10,677 nucleotides of DNA from Sulfuricurvum sp. (GTDB taxonomy: Bacteria; Campylobacterota; Campylobacteria; Campylobacterales; Sulfurimonadaceae). Where the stretch lies: contig DZBC01000052.1 of assembly GCA_022729835.1 (NCBI GenBank), positions 1 to 10,677 on the forward strand. The letters run 5' to 3'. A program made the translations under genes and the position numbers. Below, in pieces: positions 1 through 6,928 of the stretch (positions are counted from its first letter, which is position 1; each line of letters starts with the position of its first letter). The notes beneath the pieces were generated by a model. It searched no databases and was not told the DNA's origin. It saw only the letters and a list, made by a program, of their open reading frames with translations.

Positions 1-957
1 AAAATCGCCCGTAAAACGATCTGCCCCGCCGATGCCTCACCCGATGATATCGTGATGCTCAAACCCAACTTTGTCCCCTCAATTTTCGTCTTCGATCTTG
101 ATTTTGATCAGAACCTTACCGAACTACGCACCATCTTGCCACTGATGGATCAAGGCGGAAAAGTGCTCAGCGGACGCGCTCATCCGAATCTCGCCACACA
201 CCAACGTGCTTTCGATGTCATGGGTAATGAAGTCACTTACGATCCTGATGGCATCGACCCGCGCGGCATTGTCCGAATGTCGGACGGCACCTTTTGGATC
301 AGCGACGCATCAGTTGCTTCCGTGTTACATGTAAACGCTGACGGAAAGAGCCTCAAGCGTCTTGTGCCTGCAGGAATGCAAAACGATTTCAACACATCAC
401 GCTGCCCGGTTCTAGGAGTCCTTCCATCTGAACTCTCCAGCATTGCGCCAGGCCATGGATTGCACGGTATCGCTTCTGATGCTGCCGAAAGTGCCCTCTA
501 TTTCATCGCCCATAAACCGCTTTTGGGTGATCTTAACGCCTCATCTGAGTCAAACTATCTGCGCCTCTACCACATGCCTGTGCAAAACCCTGAGGGTGTA
601 TCAAGCTATCTTTATACGCTTGATGAAGCGGATGGAGCTGTCGTTGAAATGTCTCTTTCACCCGAAGGTGATTTACTGGTTATGGAGCGCCTCTTAGCCT
701 CCACTAAAATCTATCGGGTTACTCTTCAAGAGGGTGCTAAAATCGCCTCCGGTGCCGACCTGACAAAGATTGCGCCGCTGGTTAAAACGCTGCTTTTTGA
801 TTCCGCAAGCTCTACCGAAACGTTCCCAAGCTCACTTGAGGGGATGACACGCATCTGGAATGGCAGCTATCTTCTGATCAATAATAACGGCTACCACCTA
901 GACGGGGAGACCACCACCCTCAAAACCATCACACTCACCACCGGAGGTGCACAATGA
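1..957 (+). CDS. Phytase-like / esterase-like beta-propeller protein (5' partial)
   Basis: The reading frame is open from base 1, so the true start lies outside the window; 318 residues are visible. Motifs such as GIDPRGIVRMSDGTFWISD and, later, GHGLHGIASDAAESALYFIAHKPL and LEGMTRI match the pattern of the 'esterase-like activity of phytase' family (Pfam PF13449). That family is usually a secreted or periplasmic propeller of poorly defined hydrolase activity. The expected D-P-E-G motif reads D-P-R-G here, so catalysis should not be assumed. An internal GTG/ATG pair at 52-57 could be mistaken for a start, but the upstream codons keep the same character with no stop. The stop codon overlaps the ompA-like start by 4 bp (ATGA), which indicates co-translation. 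A TTACATGTAA palindrome sits inside the gene at 325-334, read as L-H-V. Substrate unknown. Confidence 0.75.
   Translation, partial: KIARKTICPADASPDDIVMLKPNFVPSIFVFDLDFDQNLTELRTILPLMDQGGKVLSGRAHPNLATHQRAFDVMGNEVTYDPDGIDPRGIVRMSDGTFWISDASVASVLHVNADGKSLKRLVPAGMQNDFNTSRCPVLGVLPSELSSIAPGHGLHGIASDAAESALYFIAHKPLLGDLNASSESNYLRLYHMPVQNPEGVSSYLYTLDEADGAVVEMSLSPEGDLLVMERLLASTKIYRVTLQEGAKIASGADLTKIAPLVKTLLFDSASSTETFPSSLEGMTRIWNGSYLLINNNGYHLDGETTTLKTITLTTGGAQ
325..334. repeat. TTACATGTAA palindrome, copy 1
   Basis: A perfect 10-bp palindrome within the phytase-like gene, read in frame as TTA CAT GTA (Leu-His-Val) in the peptide VLHVNAD. It is one of six perfect copies in the window. Confidence 0.85.
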
Positions 958-2321
958 AAACGATGCGACTGATCACTATTTCCGTAGCACTCTCTTCTTG
1001 CCTTATGGCGGGAGTAATTGACCATATCGGCGTACGCGGCGGCTACTCTGGGGCCATCATGCAAGAGCACAGCAGCAATCAAGTTGATGCCGACGAGAGC
1101 AAAACGGGCGGTTTGATTTATGATCTTAGCGCCGCATTCAAGGTCTCTGATGAAGGCTTTTTCGACACTTTCAAGCCTTATGTCGATTTTACCGGGCGTC
1201 ACTATACTGACCGCAATGCGCAGACTTTTGGTGTGGGCTTGCATCACGACTTTGGCTCTGTGGTCGGACTTACACCCTTTGTAGCTGCTGGAATCGGCTA
1301 CGCGCAAATGCGCTGGAATGACGCGCCTTTGCGCCATACGAGCAAAAGTGACAAGGCCATGAACAGTGCCGTCGCTTCGCTGCACGGAGGCGTAGCGATT
1401 CCCGTGAGCGAATGGATCGACGCCACGCTCTCACTACGCGCCGACTGGTATGAACTGAGCACCAAGTTTGAGACGGAAGACCGCACCACCGATCAAGTAG
1501 ACCGTTTTGCACTTTCGGCGCTGGCGGGATTACGCTTCCGTTTTGAGCATGAAGCCAAGCCTGCACCGCAACCCAAAACCGTCACTCCGTCTGCTGTCGC
1601 AGAACCAACACCTGTAGCAGCTCCCGTAGTTGCCCCCGCAGCTCCCCAACCGTGTGATCTTTCATCGCTCAAACGACGCTTCCATTTTGACTTTGACAGT
1701 GCGATACTCAAAAATGAGGCCAAAACCACTCTTGACGCGACCCTTGAATGTCTCAAAGACCACCCTCAAACCCGCATTGAGTTTGAAGGTCATACGGACA
1801 GCATGGGACCAAATGCCTACAATCAAAAACTCTCCCTAAGACGTTCTCAATCAGCCGGAGCCTATGCCCTTGAAAAAGGGCTTGATACTGCGCGTATGGT
1901 CACATCAGGCAAGGGAGAAACCAAACCTACCGCCGACAACGCCACCGACGAGGGCAGGGCGCAGAACCGTCGTGTTGATCTGTACTTCATCGATTCGATC
2001 ACTCCGGTGCAGTTTGACTACAACTCCTCCACACTCAAAAACGACATCAGCAAACTTGAACCGCTGCTTGAGCGTATGCGTACCCAAAACGACGCATCGA
2101 TCAAAATCATAGGTCATACCGATGATGTCGGAAGCCAACGCTACAACGTCAAGCTCTCCAAAGCACGCGCCGAGGCCATCAAAGCCTTTTTGGTCGGTAA
2201 CGGTATCGATGCCAAGCGTATCGAGATCGAGGCCAAAGGCGAAGCCCAGCCTGCGGCGAGCAATGCGGATGAAGCGGGACGCGCCCAAAACCGCCGCGCC
2301 GAAATGAATCTTCGCCACTAG
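954..2321 (+). CDS. OmpA-family outer-membrane protein with two tandem OmpA C-terminal domains
   Basis: The 455-residue product starts with a signal peptide (MKTMRLITISVALSSCLMAG). Cleavage by signal peptidase I after LMA is likely, though LSSC also fits a lipobox. Residues about 23-197 have alternating, aromatic-rich strands typical of an eight-stranded OmpA-like barrel, ending LRFRF. A Pro/Ala/Val linker follows (about 200-233). Then come two peptidoglycan-binding OmpA domains: domain 1 about 241-345 (GHTDSMG 279-285, AQNRR 336-340) and domain 2 about 349-454 (GHTDDVG 387-393, AQNRR 444-448). Cys234 and Cys266 could form a disulfide around domain 1. One such domain per protein is usual, so the tandem pair is notable. 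The role is to tether the outer membrane to the cell wall. GGAGG lies 6 nt before the ATG, and the start overlaps the upstream stop by 4 bp. Confidence 0.9.
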   Translation: MKTMRLITISVALSSCLMAGVIDHIGVRGGYSGAIMQEHSSNQVDADESKTGGLIYDLSAAFKVSDEGFFDTFKPYVDFTGRHYTDRNAQTFGVGLHHDFGSVVGLTPFVAAGIGYAQMRWNDAPLRHTSKSDKAMNSAVASLHGGVAIPVSEWIDATLSLRADWYELSTKFETEDRTTDQVDRFALSALAGLRFRFEHEAKPAPQPKTVTPSAVAEPTPVAAPVVAPAAPQPCDLSSLKRRFHFDFDSAILKNEAKTTLDATLECLKDHPQTRIEFEGHTDSMGPNAYNQKLSLRRSQSAGAYALEKGLDTARMVTSGKGETKPTADNATDEGRAQNRRVDLYFIDSITPVQFDYNSSTLKNDISKLEPLLERMRTQNDASIKIIGHTDDVGSQRYNVKLSKARAEAIKAFLVGNGIDAKRIEIEAKGEAQPAASNADEAGRAQNRRAEMNLRH

Positions 2322-2324
2322 GAG
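2320..2324 (+). promoter_or_regulatory. Shine-Dalgarno supporting a TTG start
   Basis: AGGAG overlaps the TAG stop of the ompA-like gene and lies 6 nt before the TTG at 2331. No in-frame ATG or GTG occurs before the conserved DFLDASPSAYHAV segment, so this site fixes TTG as the start of the aminopeptidase. Confidence 0.7.
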
Positions 2325-2330
2325 CAGTCA

Positions 2331-3599
2331 TTGGAGTGTGCGTCGTTCAACCACAAGCTGCTCGATTTTCTCGACGCTTCGCCGAGCGCCTATCACGCCG
2401 TAGCGCAGATGGGCGCACAGCTACGCGCAGCGGGATTTGAGGAGCTCGATGAAAGAGAATCGTGGCAGCTTCAAGAGGGCAAGTGCTACTACACGCTACG
2501 CGGCGGAGCGCTCATCGCCTTTACCTATCCTTCAAGCCGTGACAAGGGCTATCTGCTCTTGGGATCGCATACCGACTCGCCCCATCTCAAGATCAAACCC
2601 AATCCGACCCTGCACAAAGAGGCCATCACGCAACTGAGCGTCGAGCCTTACGGCGGAGTGCTGATCAACCCTTGGTTCGATCGTGACCTCTGTATTGCCG
2701 GAAAAGTGCAGTTTACGGATGAAGCAGGTGCGCTGCAATCGTGTCTGATCGACCTGAAAGAACCTGTCGCCACCATCGCCTCATTGGCCATACACCTTGA
2801 CCAAAATGCCAACAAAGAGCGCAGCGTCAACTTGCAAAAAGAGATCCTTCCCCTGCTTACATGTAACCCGCAGTTTGACCTTTATGAGACGCTTCTGACG
2901 CATATCGATCCCGCGCTGCGCCCCAAAAAGATCCTCTCGCACGATCTGAGCCTCTACGACACCCAAAAAGCGCGCATTATCGGATTTGAGCGCGAATTTA
3001 TCGCATCGGCGCGGCTCGATAACCTGCTAAGCTGCTTTGTGAACCTTCAAAGCCTCTTACATGTAAGCCCTGAACTGCCGGTGATGATGGCCGCGCTCGA
3101 TCATGAAGAGGTAGGCAGCGAAAGCAGCAGCGGTGCGGCGGGATCGTTTATGGAGCAGGTACTCAGCCGCATCTACCCCCAAAACGAAGCGCACATCCGT
3201 GCGTCACGTCATTCGCTGCTGCTCTCGTGCGACAATGCCCACGCGGTTCATCCCAACTTTGCCGACAAGCATGAAAGCGAGCACAAACCCCGCATGAACG
3301 GCGGCGTCGTCATCAAACACAACGCCAATCAGCGCTACGCTACGGGCACGCTGGGCGCTTCGCTCTTCAAACTTGCCGCCGATCGCGCCGATGAGCCTTT
3401 CCAGCTCTTTGTGAACCGCAGCGATATGGGGTGCGGCTCCACCATCGGCCCCATCTGCGCCACTCGCCTTGGCATCGAAACACTTGATGTAGGGCTACCG
3501 ACTCTGGGCATGCACTCGATCCGCGAGCTCGCTGGTGTGCGCGACGCCTTTGGCCTCTTTCGCATCATTTTGGCGCTGGCCGATGGCCGAAACACTTAA
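2331..3599 (+). CDS. apeB: M18 family metallo-aminopeptidase (aspartyl aminopeptidase type)
   Basis: The 422-residue protein has the normal length for bacterial M18 peptidases, cytosolic two-zinc enzymes that remove N-terminal residues from peptides. The family begins with DFLDASPSAYHAV near the N-terminus, as here. All expected metal and catalytic residues are visible: His80 in GSHTDSPH, Asp230 in ASARLDN, Glu259-Glu260 in ALDHEEVGS, Asp301 in SCDNAHAVHP and His395 in GLPTLGMHS. The start is TTG at 2331, set by AGGAG 6 nt upstream. It lies 9 nt after the ompA-like stop, and its own 3' end overlaps flgS by 17 bp, so the genes are probably co-transcribed. Two TTACATGTAA palindromes lie in this gene only 200 bp apart, read as L-T-C (residues 176-178) and L-H-V (243-245). 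The symbol follows the usual bacterial name for M18 enzymes; the substrate preference is not proven. Confidence 0.93.
   Translation: MECASFNHKLLDFLDASPSAYHAVAQMGAQLRAAGFEELDERESWQLQEGKCYYTLRGGALIAFTYPSSRDKGYLLLGSHTDSPHLKIKPNPTLHKEAITQLSVEPYGGVLINPWFDRDLCIAGKVQFTDEAGALQSCLIDLKEPVATIASLAIHLDQNANKERSVNLQKEILPLLTCNPQFDLYETLLTHIDPALRPKKILSHDLSLYDTQKARIIGFEREFIASARLDNLLSCFVNLQSLLHVSPELPVMMAALDHEEVGSESSSGAAGSFMEQVLSRIYPQNEAHIRASRHSLLLSCDNAHAVHPNFADKHESEHKPRMNGGVVIKHNANQRYATGTLGASLFKLAADRADEPFQLFVNRSDMGCGSTIGPICATRLGIETLDVGLPTLGMHSIRELAGVRDAFGLFRIILALADGRNT
2857..2866. repeat. TTACATGTAA palindrome, copy 2
   Basis: A perfect copy within the M18 aminopeptidase gene, read in a different frame from copy 1 (ACA TGT, giving Leu-Thr-Cys). 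Confidence 0.85.
3057..3066. repeat. TTACATGTAA palindrome, copy 3
   Basis: A perfect copy exactly 200 bp after copy 2 in the same gene, extended by flanking bases to the 12-bp palindrome CTTACATGTAAG (3056-3067). It is read as Leu-His-Val in SLLHVSPEL. Confidence 0.85.
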
Positions 3600-4572
3600 T
3601 CCCGAAGAGTTGCGTCTGCTTATTGAGCAGACCTACAAAGTCGAAAACGACTTTATTCATCTCAAAGCCGCCTACGCCCATTTGCAAGGTACGATCGAGA
3701 CAATGGTTGAATTTTCGCCCAACGCTCTGTGGATTTTGAGTGACGAAGACGGCACAATCTTTTTGGAAAACTCCCGCGCTAAAACCCTGCGTGCGCTGCT
3801 TGGAGAGTTGCATTTTGACGAAGAGGAGTATGAACTCGCCTTCGAATCACGCTTTTATCTCATCAAACTCTCGCGCTATCAACAAAAGCATCTCGTCTCT
3901 GCCACCGACATCACCGAACAAAAACGCAAAGAGAACCTCGCTACGATGGGGCAGATGGCGGCACACCTCAGCCATGAGATCCGCAATCCCATCGGCTCTA
4001 TCGCACTTCTAGCCTCGACGCTCATGAAGCGGGTTATTCCCCAAAACAAACCCATCGTGCTGGAGATTCAAAAGTCGATCTACCGCATCGAGCGTATCAT
4101 CAAATCGACGCTAATGTTCTCTAAAGGGGTCAAAACAACCATCGTGCCCGTGCAATGGCAAACCCTGCTTCGAGAGATCGAAACAGCCATCGGCTACTAT
4201 AGCTACGCCAAGGCGATTCGCTTTGATCTTCCGCAACACGCCTTTATGCTACAAGGCGACATCGATCTACTCTCGATGCTCTTTACCAACTTCATATTCA
4301 ATGCTATTGACGCCATTGAAGCGGATGAAGATGACGAAGGAGTCATCAACCTCACCCACCGTATCGACGGCGGATACCATCGTTTCGAGATCTATGATAG
4401 TGGCGTTCCCATCGAAAATGTCGCCATGCTTTTTGAGGCCTTCAAAAGTACGAAGCAAAAAGGAAACGGTTTGGGACTATTGCTGTGCAAACAGATCGCG
4501 CAGGCACATGGGGGAGAGGTGGGACTTTGCGACGGGAGCCGCAAAGGTTTTTATATTTCGCTCAAGGCTTAA
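3583..4572 (+). CDS. flgS: FlgS-like flagellar two-component sensor histidine kinase
   Basis: In Campylobacter and Helicobacter, FlgS senses assembly of the flagellar export apparatus and phosphorylates FlgR, which activates sigma-54 flagellar genes. The protein is soluble: no membrane segment is visible. A helical/PAS-like sensor region covers about residues 10-111 (LIEQTYKVENDF, then MVEFSPNALWIL, ending SATDIT). The H-box follows, with phospho-acceptor His131 in AAHLSHEIRNPIGS. The ATPase domain shows the N-box NFIFNAIDAIEA and the G-box KGNGLGLLLC. This order and these signatures closely match the family. The chosen start is the ATG at 3583 (MAETLNPEE), since the extra 16 residues of a longer frame only read through the aminopeptidase gene. 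The start overlaps that gene by 17 bp with no strong Shine-Dalgarno, suggesting coupled translation. The stop shares TTAA with the convergent yceI-like gene. No flgR or other flagellar gene is in the window. Confidence 0.9.
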   Translation: MAETLNPEELRLLIEQTYKVENDFIHLKAAYAHLQGTIETMVEFSPNALWILSDEDGTIFLENSRAKTLRALLGELHFDEEEYELAFESRFYLIKLSRYQQKHLVSATDITEQKRKENLATMGQMAAHLSHEIRNPIGSIALLASTLMKRVIPQNKPIVLEIQKSIYRIERIIKSTLMFSKGVKTTIVPVQWQTLLREIETAIGYYSYAKAIRFDLPQHAFMLQGDIDLLSMLFTNFIFNAIDAIEADEDDEGVINLTHRIDGGYHRFEIYDSGVPIENVAMLFEAFKSTKQKGNGLGLLLCKQIAQAHGGEVGLCDGSRKGFYISLKA

Positions 4573-5135
4573 TCAGCCAAAACGCCGCCTAGTTCAATCT
4601 CAAGCTTGACCTTTTCGGCCACCGCGAAACCACCGGCTTCGATTAGTTTATTCCATTTAATCCCGTAATCCATCCGGTTGATTTCGCCTTCAAGCGTGAA
4701 GCCGACTTTTTCGTTGCCAAACGCGTCTTCAGCCATACCGCCAAACTCATAATCAAGCGCCACGGGCTTGCTCACACCGCGCATGGTCAGTATGCCATGC
4801 ACCTTGTCGTCTTTGACTTCGGTCATCTTAAAGGTGATCTGCGGATATTTTTCGGCACTAAAGAAGTCGTCGTTGCGCAAGTGTTCGTCGCGCTTGGTAT
4901 TGTCGGTGTCGATGGAAGCCGTCTGAATGACACCGTCGAGGGCCTTAAGGGTCTTGCTCTTTTCGTCAAACACGAAGGTGCCTTCAAATTTGGTGAAATT
5001 ACCCTTGACGTTGCTCACCATCATGTGGCGTACTTTGAATCCGACGCTGCTGTGCGCGGCATCGACTTTGTAGTTACCGCCAAACAGCAATGAGCAAGAG
5101 AGTAGGGAAAGTGAAAGCAGTGACATTAATTTCAT
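4569..5135 (-). CDS. YceI-like periplasmic lipocalin-fold protein
   Basis: The 188-residue product belongs to the YceI family: secreted beta-barrel proteins that bind polyisoprenoids or similar lipophilic molecules. Family features in order are YKVDAAHSSVGFKVRHMMVSNVKG just after the signal peptide, DTDNTKRDEHLRNDDFFSAEKYPQITF in the middle, LTMRGVSKPVALDYEFGG, and a closing VAEKVKLEIEL strand. The N-terminus (MKLMSLLSLSLLSCSLLFGG) is a signal peptide, with likely cleavage before NYKVD. LLSC at residues 11-14 is a poor lipobox. AAGGAGA lies 5 nt before the ATG. The gene is convergent with flgS and shares its TTAA stop. It is downstream of the response regulator on the same strand but separated by 112 bp, so it probably has its own promoter. 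The specific ligand is unknown. Confidence 0.93.
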   Translation of the reverse strand: MKLMSLLSLSLLSCSLLFGGNYKVDAAHSSVGFKVRHMMVSNVKGNFTKFEGTFVFDEKSKTLKALDGVIQTASIDTDNTKRDEHLRNDDFFSAEKYPQITFKMTEVKDDKVHGILTMRGVSKPVALDYEFGGMAEDAFGNEKVGFTLEGEINRMDYGIKWNKLIEAGGFAVAEKVKLEIELGGVLAD

Positions 5136-5247
5136 GAGATTCTCCTTGAATGGGTTTGGGCTATCTTAGTGACCTTACATGTAATCACTACTATCATCAC
5201 CAAACCAAATTCAACACTTAAGAAAAAAATAATATTTTCTACGCCAC
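5136..5247. promoter_or_regulatory. yceI upstream region with extended inverted repeat
   Basis: This 112-bp gap separates the response regulator stop from the yceI-like start. It holds the only intergenic TTACATGTAA, framed by TAGTGA (5167-5172) and TCACTA (5185-5190), making a 24-bp imperfect inverted repeat with a 2-base asymmetry. Near 5210-5240 it is very A/T-rich (A-run then T-run on +). On the minus strand, TAAGAT lies 6 nt downstream of the palindrome and could be a weak -10, which would place the repeat where an activator or repressor commonly binds. No U-tract follows the repeat, so it is not a standard terminator. Operator function is inference. Confidence 0.4.
5175..5184. repeat. 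TTACATGTAA palindrome, copy 4 (intergenic)
   Basis: A perfect copy, the only one outside genes, about 40 bp upstream of the yceI-like start codon. It shares the 15 bases TGACCTTACATGTAA with copy 6, which lies inside a gene. Confidence 0.85.
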
Positions 5248-5943
5248 TCAAGCAAAACGGTTGCGAAAGGCTTTGGCGCCGTCTTTACTTGATTCGACCG
5301 TATCATTGATCCCCTCAAAGCTAAAGCGGATTTTGCTCTGCTCGATGGTTTCCATTGTTTTGATCGTATCAATATTGATCAGATAAGAGCGGTGTACCTG
5401 TACGAAGTGATAGGGAGAGAGCAGGCTCTGTAGGTCGGAGATCTTTTTGCTCAGATATGAAAAGCCTTTTTTGGTGCGCACCATTACCTCGCTTAAGTCC
5501 GCCTTGATGTAATAGATCTCTTCAGGTCGCAGCAAAAAGTAGCTTTCACCGTTTTTGCTCATCAGCCTCACCTCTGCGCGTTGCCGTGTGCGCTCGGCAT
5601 CCAGCCGCTCAAGCACCTTGGAGAGCTGATCGAGACTGTAGGGTTTAACCAGATAGCCCACAGCGCCGATATCAAAGGCCTCAAGTGCATGTTCGCTGTA
5701 CGCGGTCTGAAAAATGATGCCCATTTGTGGTTGTAAATAACGCAGCTCATACCCCAGATCGAGTCCGTTCATCTGTGGCATATTGATATCCAAAAAGGCA
5801 ATATCGAAAGAGGCTTCGCGGGCCGCTTCAAGGGCTTGAAGGCCATGGGCGGCAACACTGATCTGCTCATACCCGAGGGTGCGTAGCATCCGCTCCAAAC
5901 GACTACGCGCGAGTGGTTCGTCATCGACGATCAAGAAGTTCAT
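5248..5943 (-). CDS. LytTR-family response regulator
   Basis: The 231-residue regulator has a receiver domain (about 1-120) and a LytTR DNA-binding domain (about 133-228). The receiver has acidic residues Asp7 and Asp8 (VDDEP), phospho-acceptor Asp52 (FLDINMP), Thr80 (QTAY) and Lys100 (VKPY), so it should be phosphorylatable. The LytTR part shows EEIYYIKAD, then LSPYHFVQVHRSYLIN, the usual family signature of a beta-rich DNA binder. I chose the ATG at 5943 (MNFLIVDDEP), because GGGAG sits 6 nt before it and receiver domains begin here. A longer frame to 5982 only adds residues overlapping the kinase gene. It overlaps the kinase gene by 23 bp and is its obvious partner. The target promoters are unknown; its own operon and yceI are nearby candidates. 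Confidence 0.93.
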   Translation of the reverse strand: MNFLIVDDEPLARSRLERMLRTLGYEQISVAAHGLQALEAAREASFDIAFLDINMPQMNGLDLGYELRYLQPQMGIIFQTAYSEHALEAFDIGAVGYLVKPYSLDQLSKVLERLDAERTRQRAEVRLMSKNGESYFLLRPEEIYYIKADLSEVMVRTKKGFSYLSKKISDLQSLLSPYHFVQVHRSYLINIDTIKTMETIEQSKIRFSFEGINDTVESSKDGAKAFRNRFA

Positions 5944-6928
5944 GACATGCTCCCAAGGTGATTTTGAAGGTAGGCGGATCAAATGAGGTGATCTCCAGCG
6001 TTCCGCCGCACAGCCGATCTAGGCGTTCTCGAAGGTTTTCAAGCCCGATACCAAACCTCATCCGCTCCATCGGCGCACCGTCGTTGGAGACGCTCAGCAC
6101 ATCTCCCTCCGCCTGTACCATGATCGAGAGCGGACGGTTGGAAAAGCCGTGCTTGATCGCATTTTCGACCAATAACTGTACCGAAAATTTTGGTACCCTG
6201 CGCCGCAAAAACTCAGGATGGGCACTTACATGTAGGCTAATCAGAGCTTCATAACGCAGATTTTCCAGCGACAGATAGGCACGCACATTGTGCAGTTCTG
6301 CTTCAAGGCTCACCAGTGCGCGTTCTTGCATCGTGTTGCGCAAAAAATCAGAGAGGCCCAAAAGTGCCTCTTCAGCTTTTTGAGCATCACTGTGGATCAG
6401 TTCTGCGACGGAGTTAAGGGCATTGAATAGAAAATGTGGGTTGAGCTGGGTTTCGAGCGAACGTAGACGGCTAGAAGCGTAGTGATGATCAATGAGCTCT
6501 TTTTCGTTGCGCATCTTCACAAAGCGATAGAGCAGGGCGCCGACGATATAAGTGAGCACTCCAACACCCGCAGCGATCTGAAATCGCGCTGTTTCAATGG
6601 CTTCTAACACCACCACATCCAACACGAAACTGAGCCAAAATGCGCTCAAAGCGCCCAGAAAACCCGCCAAAAACGAGAAAAAGATAGCAATCATTCCCCA
6701 ATAGCGATGGGGCAAGCGGGGCAATAAGATATGGTTCATAAAAGTGATAAAAACCAAAGAGAAGAGGGTAATGCAAAAGCCCGCAATCGCGCCAAATAAG
6801 GCTCCTTGAAACATCGCTAGATCCAACAGGCGATAAAGCAACAAAGAGAGCATTGCGCCAAACGAGACACCAATGAGCAACACATAGAGCCAGTCTCGCG
6901 CCCTGATCTCTAGTTCGATGTCATGCAT
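5921..6928 (-). CDS. LytS-type membrane sensor histidine kinase
   Basis: The 335-residue kinase has four or five hydrophobic membrane segments in its first 138 residues (about 13-33, 41-65, 77-104, 117-136) with short loops and no recognisable extracellular or PAS/GAF sensor domain. The His_kinase domain follows (Pfam PF06580 pattern), with His165 in LETQLNPHFLFNALNSV. The ATPase domain has the N-box QLLVENAIKHGF and the G-box FGIGLENLRERL. Such kinases pair with LytTR regulators, and the regulator gene overlaps its end by 23 bp. Its start overlaps the upstream FAD oxidoreductase stop by 8 bp, so all three are probably translated from one mRNA. The stimulus may be sensed in or at the membrane, or delivered by another protein. 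A near-copy of the TTACATGTAA palindrome falls between the phosphotransfer and ATPase regions (SLHVSAHPEF). Confidence 0.92.
   Translation of the reverse strand: MHDIELEIRARDWLYVLLIGVSFGAMLSLLLYRLLDLAMFQGALFGAIAGFCITLFSLVFITFMNHILLPRLPHRYWGMIAIFFSFLAGFLGALSAFWLSFVLDVVVLEAIETARFQIAAGVGVLTYIVGALLYRFVKMRNEKELIDHHYASSRLRSLETQLNPHFLFNALNSVAELIHSDAQKAEEALLGLSDFLRNTMQERALVSLEAELHNVRAYLSLENLRYEALISLHVSAHPEFLRRRVPKFSVQLLVENAIKHGFSNRPLSIMVQAEGDVLSVSNDGAPMERMRFGIGLENLRERLDRLCGGTLEITSFDPPTFKITLGACHELLDRR
6226..6235. repeat. TTACATGTAA palindrome, copy 5 (one mismatch)
   Basis: TTACATGTAG, nine of ten bases of the repeat, within the LytS-type kinase gene. On the coding strand it is read as Leu-His-Val (residues 232-234). 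Confidence 0.65.

Noticed and set aside
891..1385. 164-residue open frame antisense to the ompA-like gene
   Set aside because: It lies fully opposite a gene with clear OmpA domains, has no Shine-Dalgarno or family signature, and is best explained as an antisense shadow.
1905..2318. 137-residue open frame antisense to the OmpA domains
   Set aside because: It mirrors the conserved GHTD/AQNRR coding stretch and has no features of its own.
3535..3582. Longer N-terminus for FlgS (MCATPLASF...)
   Set aside because: These residues come from the conserved end of the aminopeptidase gene read in another frame and do not resemble FlgS.
5167..5240. Rho-independent terminator after the response regulator
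   Set aside because: The inverted repeat at 5167-5190 has no U-tract after it on the minus strand, and the A/T-rich stretch at 5210-5240 forms only a very weak A-U hairpin.
5944..5982. Longer N-terminus for the LytTR regulator
   Set aside because: Receiver domains start at MNFLIVDDEP, and GGGAG is correctly placed before that ATG.
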